From Liolophura sinensis (taxonomy: Eukaryota > Mollusca > Polyplacophora > Chitonida > Chitonidae), in the NCBI RefSeq assembly GCF_032854445.1, contig NC_088295.1:29508470-29572469 (forward strand): a DNA stretch of 64,000 nucleotides, given 5' to 3'. Shown one piece after another: positions 26,597-37,794 of this stretch. Below the pieces are notes generated by a model. It searched no databases and was not told the origin of the DNA. It worked only from the letters and a program-made list of their open reading frames with translations. The position numbers and the translations under genes were made by a program. Numbering within the stretch: position 1 is the stretch's first letter; the number at the start of each line of letters is the position of its first letter.

Positions 26597-28778
26597 TCAC
26601 ACAAAGCCTAACAATGACACACTAGGGCCATCAGCAGGGCGTTCTCTTATTGCACAGTTACAGGAACCTTTTATCCTAATTTGACGCCAGCCTTCCTCAC
26701 TACTATTGTTTCTCACATAACCGTATGTCCATATGTATTTATTATGGCACTGCGACTCATATCGTTTTGTGTCAATACCCACACACGCAACCTGTTCATG
26801 GATGCACCGGGTTTCATAAAAGTACTGGTCCATTCGAACACCTCCTACTGAGATCCCTTGCAGAACTTCAACATCATAATCATAAATATCTTTTGAATGA
26901 GTCAATGCTACCCATTCCCCCACATCATCACAGACTGACTGCAATGGTTGTGAACGTTTAGTCCGATGGGGTTTTCGGGATGAACGGTCGCTTTCTGACA
27001 CTGTAGAAGACGTGTTCTGCAGAATTTCCCACGGCGGTAGGGTCGGCTTGGTTTGAGAGATCACTAGATGGTACGAGATTGGAATTGGTAAACCGTTTCC
27101 CGAAATAGCCGGCATTTTAAAGTTCTTGTGTTTGTGTCTGTGCTTGTGTCCGTTGAAGTGATGTCTGGAGAAGCGGTGCGGTCGCGCATCCGTAAGCGGT
27201 ACATCCAGCAGCAGTATTAGTGTTATTGACACCACTAAGATATGATGACTGAAGGTTTTCAGCTGAAACAGAGAACAACACTTCAGTGTAAACTGACTAG
27301 TCTAAAGAAGACATTAATTTTTTATTTATTTATTTATTCATTTGACTGGTGTTTAACTTGTACGACTGCCAGGTTCATGGGTGACAGAAAGTATATGGAG
27401 TAAACCCGATAAATCTCCTGATTTAAAGCTGCAGTTAACGCAGCGAGCTGGATTTGAACAGGCGACCTTAAATACACCACCAAGGGCATGACAATCGCAT
27501 CAAAATGCGCTTTAGCCATCTGATTAATTAAATATATAGGATATAACTGTTGCTACAACGTCTATAAACCACCCCAATGTAGCAGAACAGAAAGAAATGA
27601 TTCTGATTATAGAGTGACATATGGTAACGATAATAAGCTTAGTATACATTAAGCTGCGATGTCTCAGCGGAACGCCCGGGGGGAGGGGGCGTAATCAAGG
27701 ACATTCAGTATGTCTAACACGTTCAGTTAGCCTTTGTATACTTGCAATCCTGTATAAACCGGTTGACACAGCGACAAAGCCCGTTACTGTCCGCAATCAG
27801 TAGCATCTCTTTTTGTTATTCATTATTCTACACCTATCAGTGTCCAATTTACTTCCTTCATTGTTGTCGAAGCACATGCACTTTTGTCCTAACATGAGTT
27901 AGGGACGGAACGAAGTCAGGGAGGCATGTCTTTTGACCTCCTGGTCACGTACATGAATATCGCGCGCGGCCATTTCCAGCGTGGACGGTCATCTTTTAAT
28001 GCACGCTTCATATTATGTAGTACAACACCCAATTCTTGGAACCATCTAAGATAAACCCATTTGTACCCTGTTCCATGAACTTTGGGTATATAGGTATTAC
28101 GCGCTGTCCGCACAATGACTACCCTTACTGCGAAATTCTTTTAACGCAATTTCTCAAATATTTAGGACCTAATGTATCCTCGTCATCATGTGGCTGAAAA
28201 TTGTACATACATACATACATACATCCATTCATTCAGATATTTAAGTTGGAATGTTCTATTAGACATAGACTATGATGCAAAAGGAAAATTCGAACTGAAC
28301 CACCACACAAATAATCAAACGTCAGTATAAAACTTTCGACCAATCTCTAAACTCTTTAAGATATAACGCTCCACGGTTTTAGCAAGCCACTCCTGGCCAC
28401 ATACGTCCCAGCCAGTTCGTGTTAAACTATACGTATGTCTGTACACAGCTGACAGAGATACTAAATCGGTGACCACTTCAGATACAACAATTATTACATT
28501 CAACTGCTGATGTTACCTCATCTGTCTGCGTTCAGAAAATTGACAGCAGTGCGATATAGAGCAGATGGCGATGATGTCCTCAATCAGTTTATTAAATGTT
28601 ATAGTCCTGAAATAATTAGAGAAAACTTCGACATACCTTCCCGTAAAGAGCTGGGAACTTGCAACCACGAAAAGCGTTGTTAAATGTGAATACTCTAGGC
28701 ATGGTCTATTTATTCAGGTAAGGCAAACTTTGTCCTAGATAGATGATATATTTGCTGACTCTGACTTACCTGAGCCAT
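26597..28778 (-). CDS. Neurotrophin (NGF/BDNF family), two coding exons
   Basis: Secreted cystine-knot growth factor, expected to signal through Trk- and p75-type receptors. Coding parts are 28778-28770 and 27262-26597 on the minus strand. Exon 1 gives Met-Ala-Gln and ends in cag|gtaagt; exon 2 starts after ttcag in the same phase, giving 224 aa. The order is: signal peptide (MAQLKTFSHH, hydrophobic VVSITLILLL, small residues by LTDA); His/Lys-rich prodomain (about 28-52) with an N-T-S sequon; furin-type site RTKR ending at residue 106; mature domain of 118 aa. All six knot cysteines are present (114, 156, 163, 175, 204, 206), as are the family marks QYFYETRC, GID, GWRQIRI and CNC. Mature length equals that of NGF. 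The Cys2-Cys3 spacing is 7 rather than 10. An in-frame ATG at 28823 could add 15 residues, but the 28778 start gives the better signal peptide and has G at -3 and +4. Splicing is inferred. Confidence 0.93.
27318..27500 (-). mobile_element. SINE-like element in the neurotrophin intron
   Basis: Begins tttatttatttatttattca then ttgactggtgttta, the complement of the family-A-type tail. The body differs (ctgccaggttcatgggtgac) and a tRNA-like end follows near 27450 (gagctggatttgaacaggcg, complement of a B box). It represents a diverged or distinct family sharing the tail. Confidence 0.6.
28206..28224 (+). repeat. (ACAT)n microsatellite
   Basis: Short tetranucleotide tract (acatacatacatacatac) within the neurotrophin intron. 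Confidence 0.9.
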
Positions 28779-29012
28779 AGCTTTAACAGCTGATCTACCG
28801 GCGAGCGGCCCACGCATCCACATGTCGGCTGGCACGCGGTGAACTATACGTCCCGTTCATTAACAAATCCAGTGTATGACTGACTGCTCGCGCCAGTCCC
28901 TATTCGTCGCACTTATGACCCGGCCCACGAAGTAGCGTCGGAACAGCTGGGCCCGGAGTAGTCAGAGACATCACGTGCCCACCCTTATTTCTCAAGCATG
29001 GCTCCGTCGATG
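28779..29012 (-). promoter_or_regulatory. Neurotrophin 5' UTR with upstream ORFs
   Basis: GC-richer than its surroundings. Between the expected cap region and the ATG at 28778 there are three upstream ORFs: 28999-28985 (4 codons), 28971-28900 (23 codons) and 28860-28795 (21 codons). There is also an in-frame ATG at 28823 encoding MWMRGPLAGRSAVKA before the preferred start. Such an arrangement often lowers translation; that is inference here. The right boundary is estimated from the TATA position. Confidence 0.55.
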
Positions 29013-29038
29013 TACAGCCTTCTACTCCAGACTGGAAC

Positions 29039-29046
29039 TTTATATA
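29039..29046 (-). promoter_or_regulatory. TATA box of the neurotrophin gene
   Basis: tatataaa on the minus strand, about 260 bases upstream of the ATG. It lies at the edge of a GC-rich segment and is correctly oriented. Initiation about 30 bases downstream (near 29012) would give a 5' UTR of about 230 bases. Confidence 0.6.
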
Positions 29047-30375
29047 CTACCTAGCAATAGTTTTTTTAGTATCTCCCCAGCCTGCTGAATACTGAATACA
29101 ACCCGTCATTTCAGTGAAGAAATCCAATTGGAAGAAACCCTGTAACTAACAAGATTATAATTGTAGGAGGTCAACTGTGAGTCACGAAAATGCTCACTGC
29201 ACCCTCAATATGGTGTGTATGCCAACAGACAGTAACCTGAAACATCTAAATCACCCTCAATAATATAGTAATTCGAGAAAAAACCCTTCCTTTTGGCTAT
29301 GGTAGCCTTATTTATAACAAAACGCCTGTGAAGTGCACACGAGTGTTGCGAGAGTCAGATCAAGCACGCGGTATTTACACAGATTTCTGAAGATCGCCCA
29401 AATGATCAACCAGAAACTATGAACGGAATCACCCATATAATGATTAATCTCCGTATCATTTGCCGAACAAAAGTAACTTACTATGTTTAGGTAAAGTTAC
29501 TAATAGAAGCAAAAAGATTCAGAAAAATAAATTTAAAAAATCGATGATATCTTTTCCTTTAAAATGTATTATTAAATCCTTTTCGTCGGTATGTTATTTT
29601 AATTATGCGGAGGGAGGCGGACCTACTTTCAATGCTTACAGCTTTTATATGGAATATATACAAATATTCTGAAAAGCAAGCAAGGCCATGCGTTGTCTAT
29701 GTACTATATCATCTCTAACCCTACGGTAGTACTTAAAAAGCGGACAAAGCCACTGCTGAGGGTAGAAGGTAAAAGGTCACGAAGTACAGCTGGATCTACC
29801 AATGTGTAGACTGGGATTTCGCGCGTATAAAATATGTGCGAGCATATGCACCTGTTTGTGCTAACCGTCGATCATTTAGAATATACAACAAAACCATTAT
29901 TTATAATGTCAATTTTTACGGGTGAAATACTCACATATTTTAATCCGTTGATTCTGTTCACTGTGCATTGCTCAACGTCTGCTAACCTGCATATACTATG
30001 CCATGAAGACACGGGACATGAATAATCGACTTGGGAAATGCGTGTTCAAATTTGAAAATATATTTTTTTCTTCTAAATTCAAGGGTACATTGGCTTCAGA
30101 TTAGAAAATAATTTGGGAGAGCTGTGTTCAAGGTTATACACGTATGGTATTATTGTATCGATTCGAACGCCGGTGTATGTCGTCCGCATTTAGACTTCAG
30201 AGCTAGAATAGCTCTAACCACAAACTTGCCTGATAATTTACGTTCAGGCGAATATTTTCCAAAATAGTCGTAGGTATTTATGTGGTGTCGTTTCATTGGT
30301 CAATTCAAGGCAAGACGCAAACAAAAAGAGCTAGACCCGGATATAAATAATCACTGAAAGGGAGAGTCCGAAATG
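29047..30375. other. Upstream flank of neurotrophin, no gene
   Basis: AT-rich. The first few hundred bases are presumptive upstream regulatory DNA of the neurotrophin. I can name no specific site and see no coding sequence. Confidence 0.4.
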
Positions 30376-30612
30376 TCAAATGTACAACCGTGCCCTACCC
30401 TGCCCGGGACAGGTTCGTCCCTGAGACGTTACATTCCGTGGGGTCGGCATTCGTCTGAGGGAGTAAAGAAAAGGAGTGTCATCCAGGATTTGATGCCCTC
30501 TCTCCACGGATATTACAGTCTCGTTGAAAGGATCGGAACAAACTTCTACTTCTAAGTTACGGAAAGGATTAACCGAATTGTGAGTGGAATTTGTTTGAAG
30601 ATAATTACCCAT
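30376..30612 (-). CDS. Small exon-like ORF, unknown
   Basis: 78 codons from an ATG in a strong Kozak context (ccaccATGG) to a TGA, in an otherwise AT-rich stretch. The product starts MGNYLQTNS and has the acidic segment LEVEVCSDPF; the C-terminal third is basic. No domain was recognised. The plus strand is also open across the same bases (30373-30555), so which strand, if either, is coding is unclear. Confidence 0.22.
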   Translation of the reverse strand: MGNYLQTNSTHNSVNPFRNLEVEVCSDPFNETVISVERGHQILDDTPFLYSLRRMPTPRNVTSQGRTCPGQGRARLYI

Positions 30613-31875
30613 GGTGGATTTATTTGTTGATTTAGAGGTCTTTTGTCGCGCTTATATATGTTTCAAGAAAGTTGTAATGGTAAGCATATGTATTCCATGC
30701 AATTGTCGGTTTATTGTGCAAATTATTATGCTATACAGACGATGAACATTCTGAGGGCAAACGTTTGTTGGGGGCGTCAATTTAAAGCAGAGGAGTGAAT
30801 AAAAATATTTCTCCTTTTCCATACCGCACAGACAATTTATAAGTTACAAATATTATTGCTTTGATTGATGGGTTTTATCAATTTTTGGCTTCAATTGAAT
30901 AGTTTTTGACGTATAATATTATAGCGCAGATTTAATGGAACTACCGTGTAGAGAGTAAAAGAATTTTTTGTTTGAAGTTAGAGAACACTCTGTTTTTCCA
31001 AGGTAGTATTATTCAAATTTCTCCACTGGTTTATATAACACATAAAATATGCCCATATTTCTGCATTTGCATAGAATAACTCAAGCTAATATTTGAAGTA
31101 TTTCTAATTAAGTAATTAAATTATGTCCGAAGATAGCACCCGCAGCTTACAGTTTCAGTGCTATTTATTCCCACGGCGTAAAACATCAAATAAAATAAAT
31201 AAATAAATATAAACATTTGCAGACAACATTTTATGCTATTAAGACTCAAACAGAGGCACTGTATATAATGTTCTGCATGAATCATGAGATATTAGTTAAT
31301 TTAGCTATAAAGTTTGAGCATTTAATCTGAATATCAGACATTATATAAATGCGTACTATATATCATACATGCTTTTTGACACCAATTCACATGCAGATTT
31401 AATTCAGACTGGGATAAATTATAATTTTCAGCCATGTAACTTTTATTTATTTTAAGGGCCCATATTTCTGTTCCAATATGGATAATGTGATATACTCCTG
31501 GTATGTATATTTCTAAAATATTGGTCATTTTTTTCAAAATCCTCTCGGATGGCATGATAGGTCTTTACTTTCTATAATTTACTATATTACACGTATTTAT
31601 ATAGGCTACAGATTATTGAAATGAGTGTTTGGTGATCACACGCTAATAAACGAGGATAAGCACATTAAGTTATTAAAAATATTGAATGTCTTTCGTCACA
31701 TTAAAATCGTTGTTAAACTATAAGTGAAGTTGTTGGCCTTTGGGAAAATATTTTCTTAGGAACAGGCTGTTTACGAATATATTGAATATGTCCCTTATTA
31801 TTTAGCACACATTATTCGTCGTCAACATTATCATTTGATTGCAATTATAGCTTGTGTCTACAAAACACCATATAT

Positions 31876-31876
31876 A

Positions 31877-31922
<46 letters not shown>
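31876..31922 (+). repeat. (TA)n microsatellite
   Basis: About 47 bases of alternating TA. Unlike the tract at 8290 it has no long complementary arms. Confidence 0.95.
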
Positions 31923-31924
<2 letters not shown>

Positions 31925-31969
31925 TGTTGGGTTTTACAGTAAATATTTTCCTGTGAGTCAATGAAGTAA

Positions 31970-32220
31970 GATGTGTTTACTCTCTGTTAAACTTAATAAA
32001 CGCCTCCTGGTGTTTATTCATGAACACTATGTTTAGCAATTAAAGCGAAGTGTTTATTGTAGTGAACATAAGAAATGTTTACTTTCCGATGTGTACATTT
32101 TCAATAAACACCAACAGTGTAGTAAACATGACTGTGTGTTATGTGCAAAAAGTGCCGATAAATATGTTTATATAGTAGACATGTGACATTTACTATGTGG
32201 ACATGTCACATGTTTACTTT
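31970..32220. repeat. Cluster of TGTTTAC/AATAAACA motifs and inverted repeats
   Basis: TGTTTAC occurs at 31974, 32076 and 32211 and its complement at 32122. TGTTTATT-type variants lie between them. Short inverted pairs such as aataaacgcc/ggtgtttatt (31995/32010) and a near-palindrome at 32174-32219 are embedded. It could be a decayed inverted-repeat transposon or a regulatory cluster. Confidence 0.45.
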
Positions 32221-32415
32221 ATTAAACATTTTCTGCGTTTATGTATTAAGCAGATATAAGCAAATATTTTTAAATGCTGCATTCCGTACAAAATCACGAA
32301 TTAAATTGGTACGTTTCTTATATTCTCCAGAATTTCTGGACAGCCTTAATTACAATATATCCTATATATTTTCATGTAACTTTTGAGCCTTTGCAAATGT
32401 GTATAACCAGGACCT

Positions 32416-32508
32416 AAATTTATTTGATTGGTGTTTTATGCCGTACTCAAGAATATTTCACTTATACGACGGCGGCCAGCATTATGGTGGGTGGAAACCG
32501 GGTAAACC
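32416..32508 (-). mobile_element. SINE family A, 3' fragment
   Basis: tttatttgattggtgtttta, ccgtactcaagaatatttca, cttatacgacggcggccagc and cattatggtgggtgg are all present. It is close to the consensus of this family but truncated at its head. Confidence 0.9.
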
Positions 32509-32869
32509 ATATTAAGAAAAACAAGCATCGGTAAAATTCAGGATTATTTTCTTAACTCATGTAGGAAGAGAAGATTATAGCTATATTTCTTATAAAATAT
32601 TATGTTAACAAAAACCATGATTAGAAAGTAGAAATTCATTTTCATATCTGTAAAGAACCGATCAATATATAGCCTAAATATTAATACCAATACTTTTTAT
32701 ATGTATGTAATATATTCTACATTTGATATAAAAAAATTAACTGGATATGCATTTAGAATGTATTCTGAAATGTTATTCATTTATATTTAAACAATATAGT
32801 TTGTGAGTTATCAATAACCTCAGTTCACTCTGCACCTATCTATATGTAATCCATGTTCTTTAATTGCAC
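32509..32869. other. Intergenic, no gene seen
   Basis: Very AT-rich, with no coding signal. Confidence 0.5.
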
Positions 32870-33020
32870 GTACGTGGGTCGGTCTGCCAGCAACTCATGG
32901 TCATGAGTTTCACTAGGAGTCAATCCGGTTTTCTCCAACCATATATGCTGGCCGCTGTCGTATAAGTGAAATATTCTTGAGTACGGCGAAAAACACCATT
33001 CAGATACAATCAATTAATAA
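32870..33020 (+). mobile_element. SINE family A, 5'-truncated
   Basis: tacgtgggtcggtctgccag, a diverged middle, gtcgtataagtgaaatattc, tacggcgaaaaacaccattc and a decayed tail. Confidence 0.85.
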
Positions 33021-34464
33021 AAATGGTTTATTGTTTGCATACTCGTTTTACTGACTCCAGCCTGGCCATGTTTATTTTATGCAGCTTTGCGATTAAACCT
33101 GTCTGATTTTAGAAGTGCACATATACCCTAGAAACCGCTGACAAAAATATCTTGATTAATGAATATATATATTTTAAGTCTAATAATGGACATTAGTTGC
33201 CCTGGAAAAATATTACTGCTAAATGCAATGGACGTTTCACACTTATGTTTATGTCTACCAAGCGAAGTCAACAGTGGAAACACCATGCGTACATTTATAC
33301 ACTTATCTATATTATCGCATGGCATGTATAAAGGTGTTGCCTTTACCAGCGCTTCGTTCGTTCTTAAATTCTATACATGGAACCTTGCGGTTATAGGACT
33401 GATATCACATCCTAATTATTAGATTGAATGTCGTTTTCAGTTACTCTTCCGACGCCTTTGAGCCATAAAAGATATATGCATATGAAATAAATATTCACAA
33501 AGCGGCATTGTTCTGCATCCATGGTGTTCACCCATAAAACATCACCGCACACGTAAAAAAGTCGACCGACTGAAAAATACAAAAAAATTAAAAAGAATTA
33601 AATATAAAAGGAAAATCCCCTAATTAACGAAATAAGTGGAGCGTGTAATTTGCCTGCGAGATTTCGCCCACACATATAAAAGTTGTTTAATGAATGTGTA
33701 AGAGGGAATTGGCTGTGTAATATATTACATGTTTGGAATTTATAACTATCTAGGAATTACCAAAAATAAATATAAAATATCCTGTCGTTCCATAATTGAA
33801 AATTTGACTGGTATTTTGTCATACATACAAGTTTTCAATTATGCGAAGGTTGTCAGGTTCATAAATAACCAATACAGCCGCAAATATCAATGTGAGCTGC
33901 ATTTTGAGTAAGCACAGAAGACTTTCACGCTGATTTGTATATTTATGTATTAATTTTGTGCATAATGCCTATTTATCACAGATATGCTCATGTATGAGAA
34001 ATTTAGACGTGTTATGCCTCGAGGCCAAAAGAAAGCCAATATATGCATCTGATTTGTCTTTCCGTGAAAAAGCAAGGACCAGAGACTCTAAATGTTATCA
34101 TTTACCCGTTATGCCTGACCACCCTGACATGTATATTTAATGATTGATTGCTTCTGAGAATATTCCCCAGTGTAATAAAATTTGCTTTTAAATTCTAATC
34201 ACTCCATTACTCATTTATATCGGGTCGACTGAAGTGAAACGAAAGCGTTCCCAGGGAAAGGTTCAAGGTGCTTTCAGGCATTTTCTGTAGTAGCTTTGCA
34301 GTGAAATCGGATTTATCTAGAATCTGTATATTTTTATTCGCTGGAATCATGGATCCTGTTTTCGAAACTGCGTGATAAGAGCTAAATCATGGTGTATGGT
34401 TAGCAATCATAGCCAGCACACCCAGATGAAAGGGTCAGTCTAGGACCACTTTTATAAATTATTT
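33021..34464. other. Intergenic, no gene supported
   Basis: The longest frame is 87 codons (33159-33422, +), with hydrophobic, AT-driven composition. Nothing else was seen. Confidence 0.4.
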
Positions 34465-34700
34465 TATATATTCATTTGTTTGTTGTTTTACGCCATACCG
34501 AAGAAGTGGCTGCCAGTCTTATGGGTGAAGGGAATTGGATCTCCCGACGGACGTGTGATGCACATCGTATTGGTGGAAGACAAGTGGTATCCAACGAACG
34601 TCAGACGTACTGTGCCGAGGGTCGTGCCACACGAGAGACGTAGATCGCCAATGTTCCACGAACAGGAGAGCGAGAGAATCCATAGCTTCCCATCCAACAA
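34465..34700 (-). mobile_element. Probable diverged SINE-like element
   Basis: Starts with a tail-like ttcatttgtttgttgtttta, then cgccataccgaagaagtggc, tgccagtcttatgggtg, and about 100 bases further a GC-rich region (gagagacgtagatcgcc). The layout (tail, body, GC-rich head) matches SINEs on the minus strand. It explains the overlapping open frames here, which I do not call as genes. Confidence 0.4.
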
Positions 34701-36086
34701 ACATAAACACTGATGCTGATTTAATAAGTATCCAAGAATCCAATCAAATAGCAGATTCCTCAGTGTTGGGACAACATGCCGAGACAACAACAACATACAA
34801 ATAGGTTGTCCAATGGCATGTAAAAACCTGATTACACACGTTTCCATAGGCTTTCCACTCGCTCTTCGAGTCGTTTTGAACTTAGGTCCCTCGTTAAGTT
34901 TTTTGAATTAAAAAAAAAACACTTTAGTTTAGAGAAGTACCATGTGTTTGTGAAGGATTAGCGGTAAATAGCCTTCTTTTCGTGAGTATACCGGTATTAT
35001 TGTATCGTTTTGTTCCTGATTAATCCATTAATTCGGTCATGACACAAATGCTGCACTCGTGCTACATGTACATCAGGGTGACACTCGATTCAAGTCCGCT
35101 TATTAGACGTCTTGTGACATCAGCCACTTATTTATTTTTTTGAAAACTTTTCAGTAACTACAAATTATCATGTTAAACTTTACTTCTGATTTCTGAAAAC
35201 TTTCCTGTGTGTATTAACAGTACGGAAGACACTGGATACAGTGATATCAGACTCCCACTTACTCATATCTTCACATCGATTTTGTATAAGCATGCTGAAA
35301 TGCTTCTATGACACCCAATGTATATATATATATATATATAATTTAAGTATCTTAGACTGTGACATCCATCAGATGCTCTATAAATTATCTTAAAATCTGC
35401 AATGACATAAAATGCGTTCTTTTGAACATCATGCTTGATACCTTCGACAGTAAATCTGTCACAGACAGCTCACCTGTGAGTAGTTTTTACCCTTAAGAGT
35501 TCAGTTAAGTAGGTCTCTTTAATTTCAATGTCACTGTTACCAGGCTTACTCAGGGTACTACTAATGTAGGACTTACTGTCTGTGTTATAGTCGTCTATGC
35601 GGGTTATACAAAAACAGATACTTCAGGGAACCGCACTTCATGAGATCTAGGACAAATCTTCACGGGTCAATGCCGTAAAACAACTTTTGACTTAAGTAAA
35701 ACTTTGAAAATCGACTTAAACTAGGCTCACTTTTCAGAGCATGTGAGTTAAAATCCAGAAAACATAAGAAGTAGTAAAACAAATATATCAAAATATGACC
35801 CCCGGGGCAGTAAGCAGAATATTACAATGGGGTTAAAGTTACAATTTAAACATATATACTGTCGAATATATATGTCAGGAAACCTGGATCAGATGAAAGA
35901 AAGATAATTTTCAGGGTGCCCCGCAAGTAACGGACAAGAAATCTCAAATGTGTATACTAGTGTTTTTTCACCACCTGCGAGTTAAACCTCCAGAGAAAGG
36001 TGATTTATACAACATTACATGAACCAGCAAAGAACCGACATATTCCGGAATTTACTTAGCTTCTGAGTGTAGAGAGATGTGAGAAT
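34701..36086. other. Intergenic, no gene seen
   Basis: AT-rich with a short TA tract (35322-35340). No coding signal. Confidence 0.45.
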
Positions 36087-36440
36087 GAAATGTCAAGCAC
36101 GGTCAAAGAATCCCACCCACCAGAAGAAATGTCAAGCACGGTCATAGAATCCCACCCGCCAAGAGAAATGTCAAGCACGGTCATAGAATCCCACCCACCA
36201 GGGGAAATGTCAAGCACGGTCATAGAATCCCACCCACCAGGAGAAATGTCAAGCACGGTCATAGAATCCCACCCACCAGGAGAAATGTCATGCACGGTCA
36301 TAGAATCCCACCCACCAGGAGAAATGTCAAGCACGGTCATAGAATCCCACCCACCAGGAGAAATGTCAAGCACGGTCATAGAATCCCACCCACCAGGAGA
36401 AATGTCAAGCACTGTCTTAGAATCCTACCAACCGAGAAGG
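36087..36440 (+). repeat. 39-bp minisatellite encoding a 13-residue repeat
   Basis: Nine units of 39 bp start at 36090 and recur every 39 bases to 36402; the first and last units are the most diverged. Because 39 is a multiple of three, long frames stay open. On the plus strand the repeat reads MSSTVIESHPPGE; on the minus strand it reads DSMTVLDISPGGW. No start context, splice site or flanking coding sequence makes either one a gene, so I call it a minisatellite. Confidence 0.9.
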
Positions 36441-37794
36441 GGCGTTTTTTTTCGTTCTGACACAGTACACTAAATATTTTTAAATTATGGATGTGGTTTG
36501 GAGTACTTTATTACAGGAATTACATTTACATCATGAAATAACACACTTATTTTGTATTCTCGTTACATAGAGTTTTGTTGTTGTGAATTTTGTGTGGTAA
36601 CATGGTACGGTACAACACAATGGAGTTTGCGGTGTTAAAATGTCTGACAATGAGCACCCTTCTAACTGAAATCCATGCTTTTGGGAGCATGTTGTGCAAT
36701 AGAGGTCTCCAAGATGCAGGAGTCAAAGCAATTCAACCCACGATTTGTAAGTCAATTATTACCTGAAATTTAATAATATTGTATTATTCCACCCAACTTT
36801 ATACTACATGAACAAATGTATTGACAGGGATCTAAGTAACAGATGGCCATCAGCTGTTGCCATATACTACTTCACTGCCAGTGAATGACGCTCCCCAATA
36901 TCGAAAACATGCTGGACACTCCCAATACTTCTTTCACCTGCTCTACCAGGACAATGTCCAGCGCTTCGCACTGATAGACACGAACTCTGTGGGCAGAGGA
37001 ATCTAAGGGATTGTCTCAATTGTACGCCAGCTGTATATCTCCACAGGGACCTCATTTCCATTCGTATGGGCGTCTGAAATATGTTCGCTACCCGAATGTG
37101 TATGGTTTCCAGAGCACACTCTAATGCGCTATATCTCTGTGACGATACATGTCACGCACAGACTGATGCGCACAAGTTGTTTAATACCTGAATTAGGCAG
37201 TAAACGATGGCCTTGTAGGTCAACGCAAAGAAATTAAGATATTATCAACTGCTTAATGTCTTTCAATCTTGTCAACTTGAAGCTGAGATTGTTGATAGAC
37301 TAGAGCTCAATGCTACAGGCAATTATTCGCCGTCATATAGAAACCCAACAAATTAGACGTTAATATATGCTTGAAACCATTGATTTTCAGGACAGCCCGT
37401 TATGACTGATGAGTGAGATTTTCTAATTGTGTACATGCTACAAAACTTACTGGTATCATGAGCCCCATACACACAATAGCGGCCCAATTTGATCTTTTTG
37501 CTTTCTAGTGGAAATAGCTCATATTTAATATGTATGTGAACAGTTGTTTTGAATGAATATCTTATGGGTTTTGATGCTGGTTTACGGCTGTTCATCGAAT
37601 ATCAGATTATGAATTAAATTGTGCTAGGAAACGGTGTGGGTTCAAATCCGGCGTGGTACAGATAATTTGTTGATTATTCCACGTTTACTGTTTGCGTAGG
37701 TCCTTAGTGACAATAAGCATCAACGACGCTCGTGATACAGTTTGCGCAGTCTGACATTCTTGGAAGACCCCTGATTCTACCAATATGGGGTGCA
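36441..37794. other. Intergenic, no gene seen
   Basis: No supported coding sequence. A short run near 37630 (gtgtgggttcaaatccggcg) resembles a pol III B box and may be the head of the SINE-like element at 37795. Confidence 0.4.

Larger units (their letters stand above)
27263..28769 (-). other. Neurotrophin intron
   Basis: Bounded by a consensus donor (cag|gtaagt, 28770/28769) and an acceptor (ctgtttcag, ending 27263). It is phase 0. It contains a SINE-like insertion (27318-27500) and an (acat)n tract (28206-28224). No other exon is evident. Confidence 0.8.
30613..32415. other. Intergenic, AT-rich, short repeats
   Basis: Contains a degraded SINE tail (cggcgtaaaacatcaaataa at about 31175), a (TA)n tract at 31876-31922 and the motif-dense segment at 31970-32220. 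No gene is supported. Confidence 0.45.

Noticed and set aside
26725-26961. Plus-strand ORF inside the neurotrophin exon
   Set aside because: It is the antisense shadow of the cystine-knot coding sequence.
28206-28224. Short direct repeats as a CRISPR-like array
   Set aside because: A simple tetranucleotide microsatellite in a eukaryotic intron; there are no spacers.
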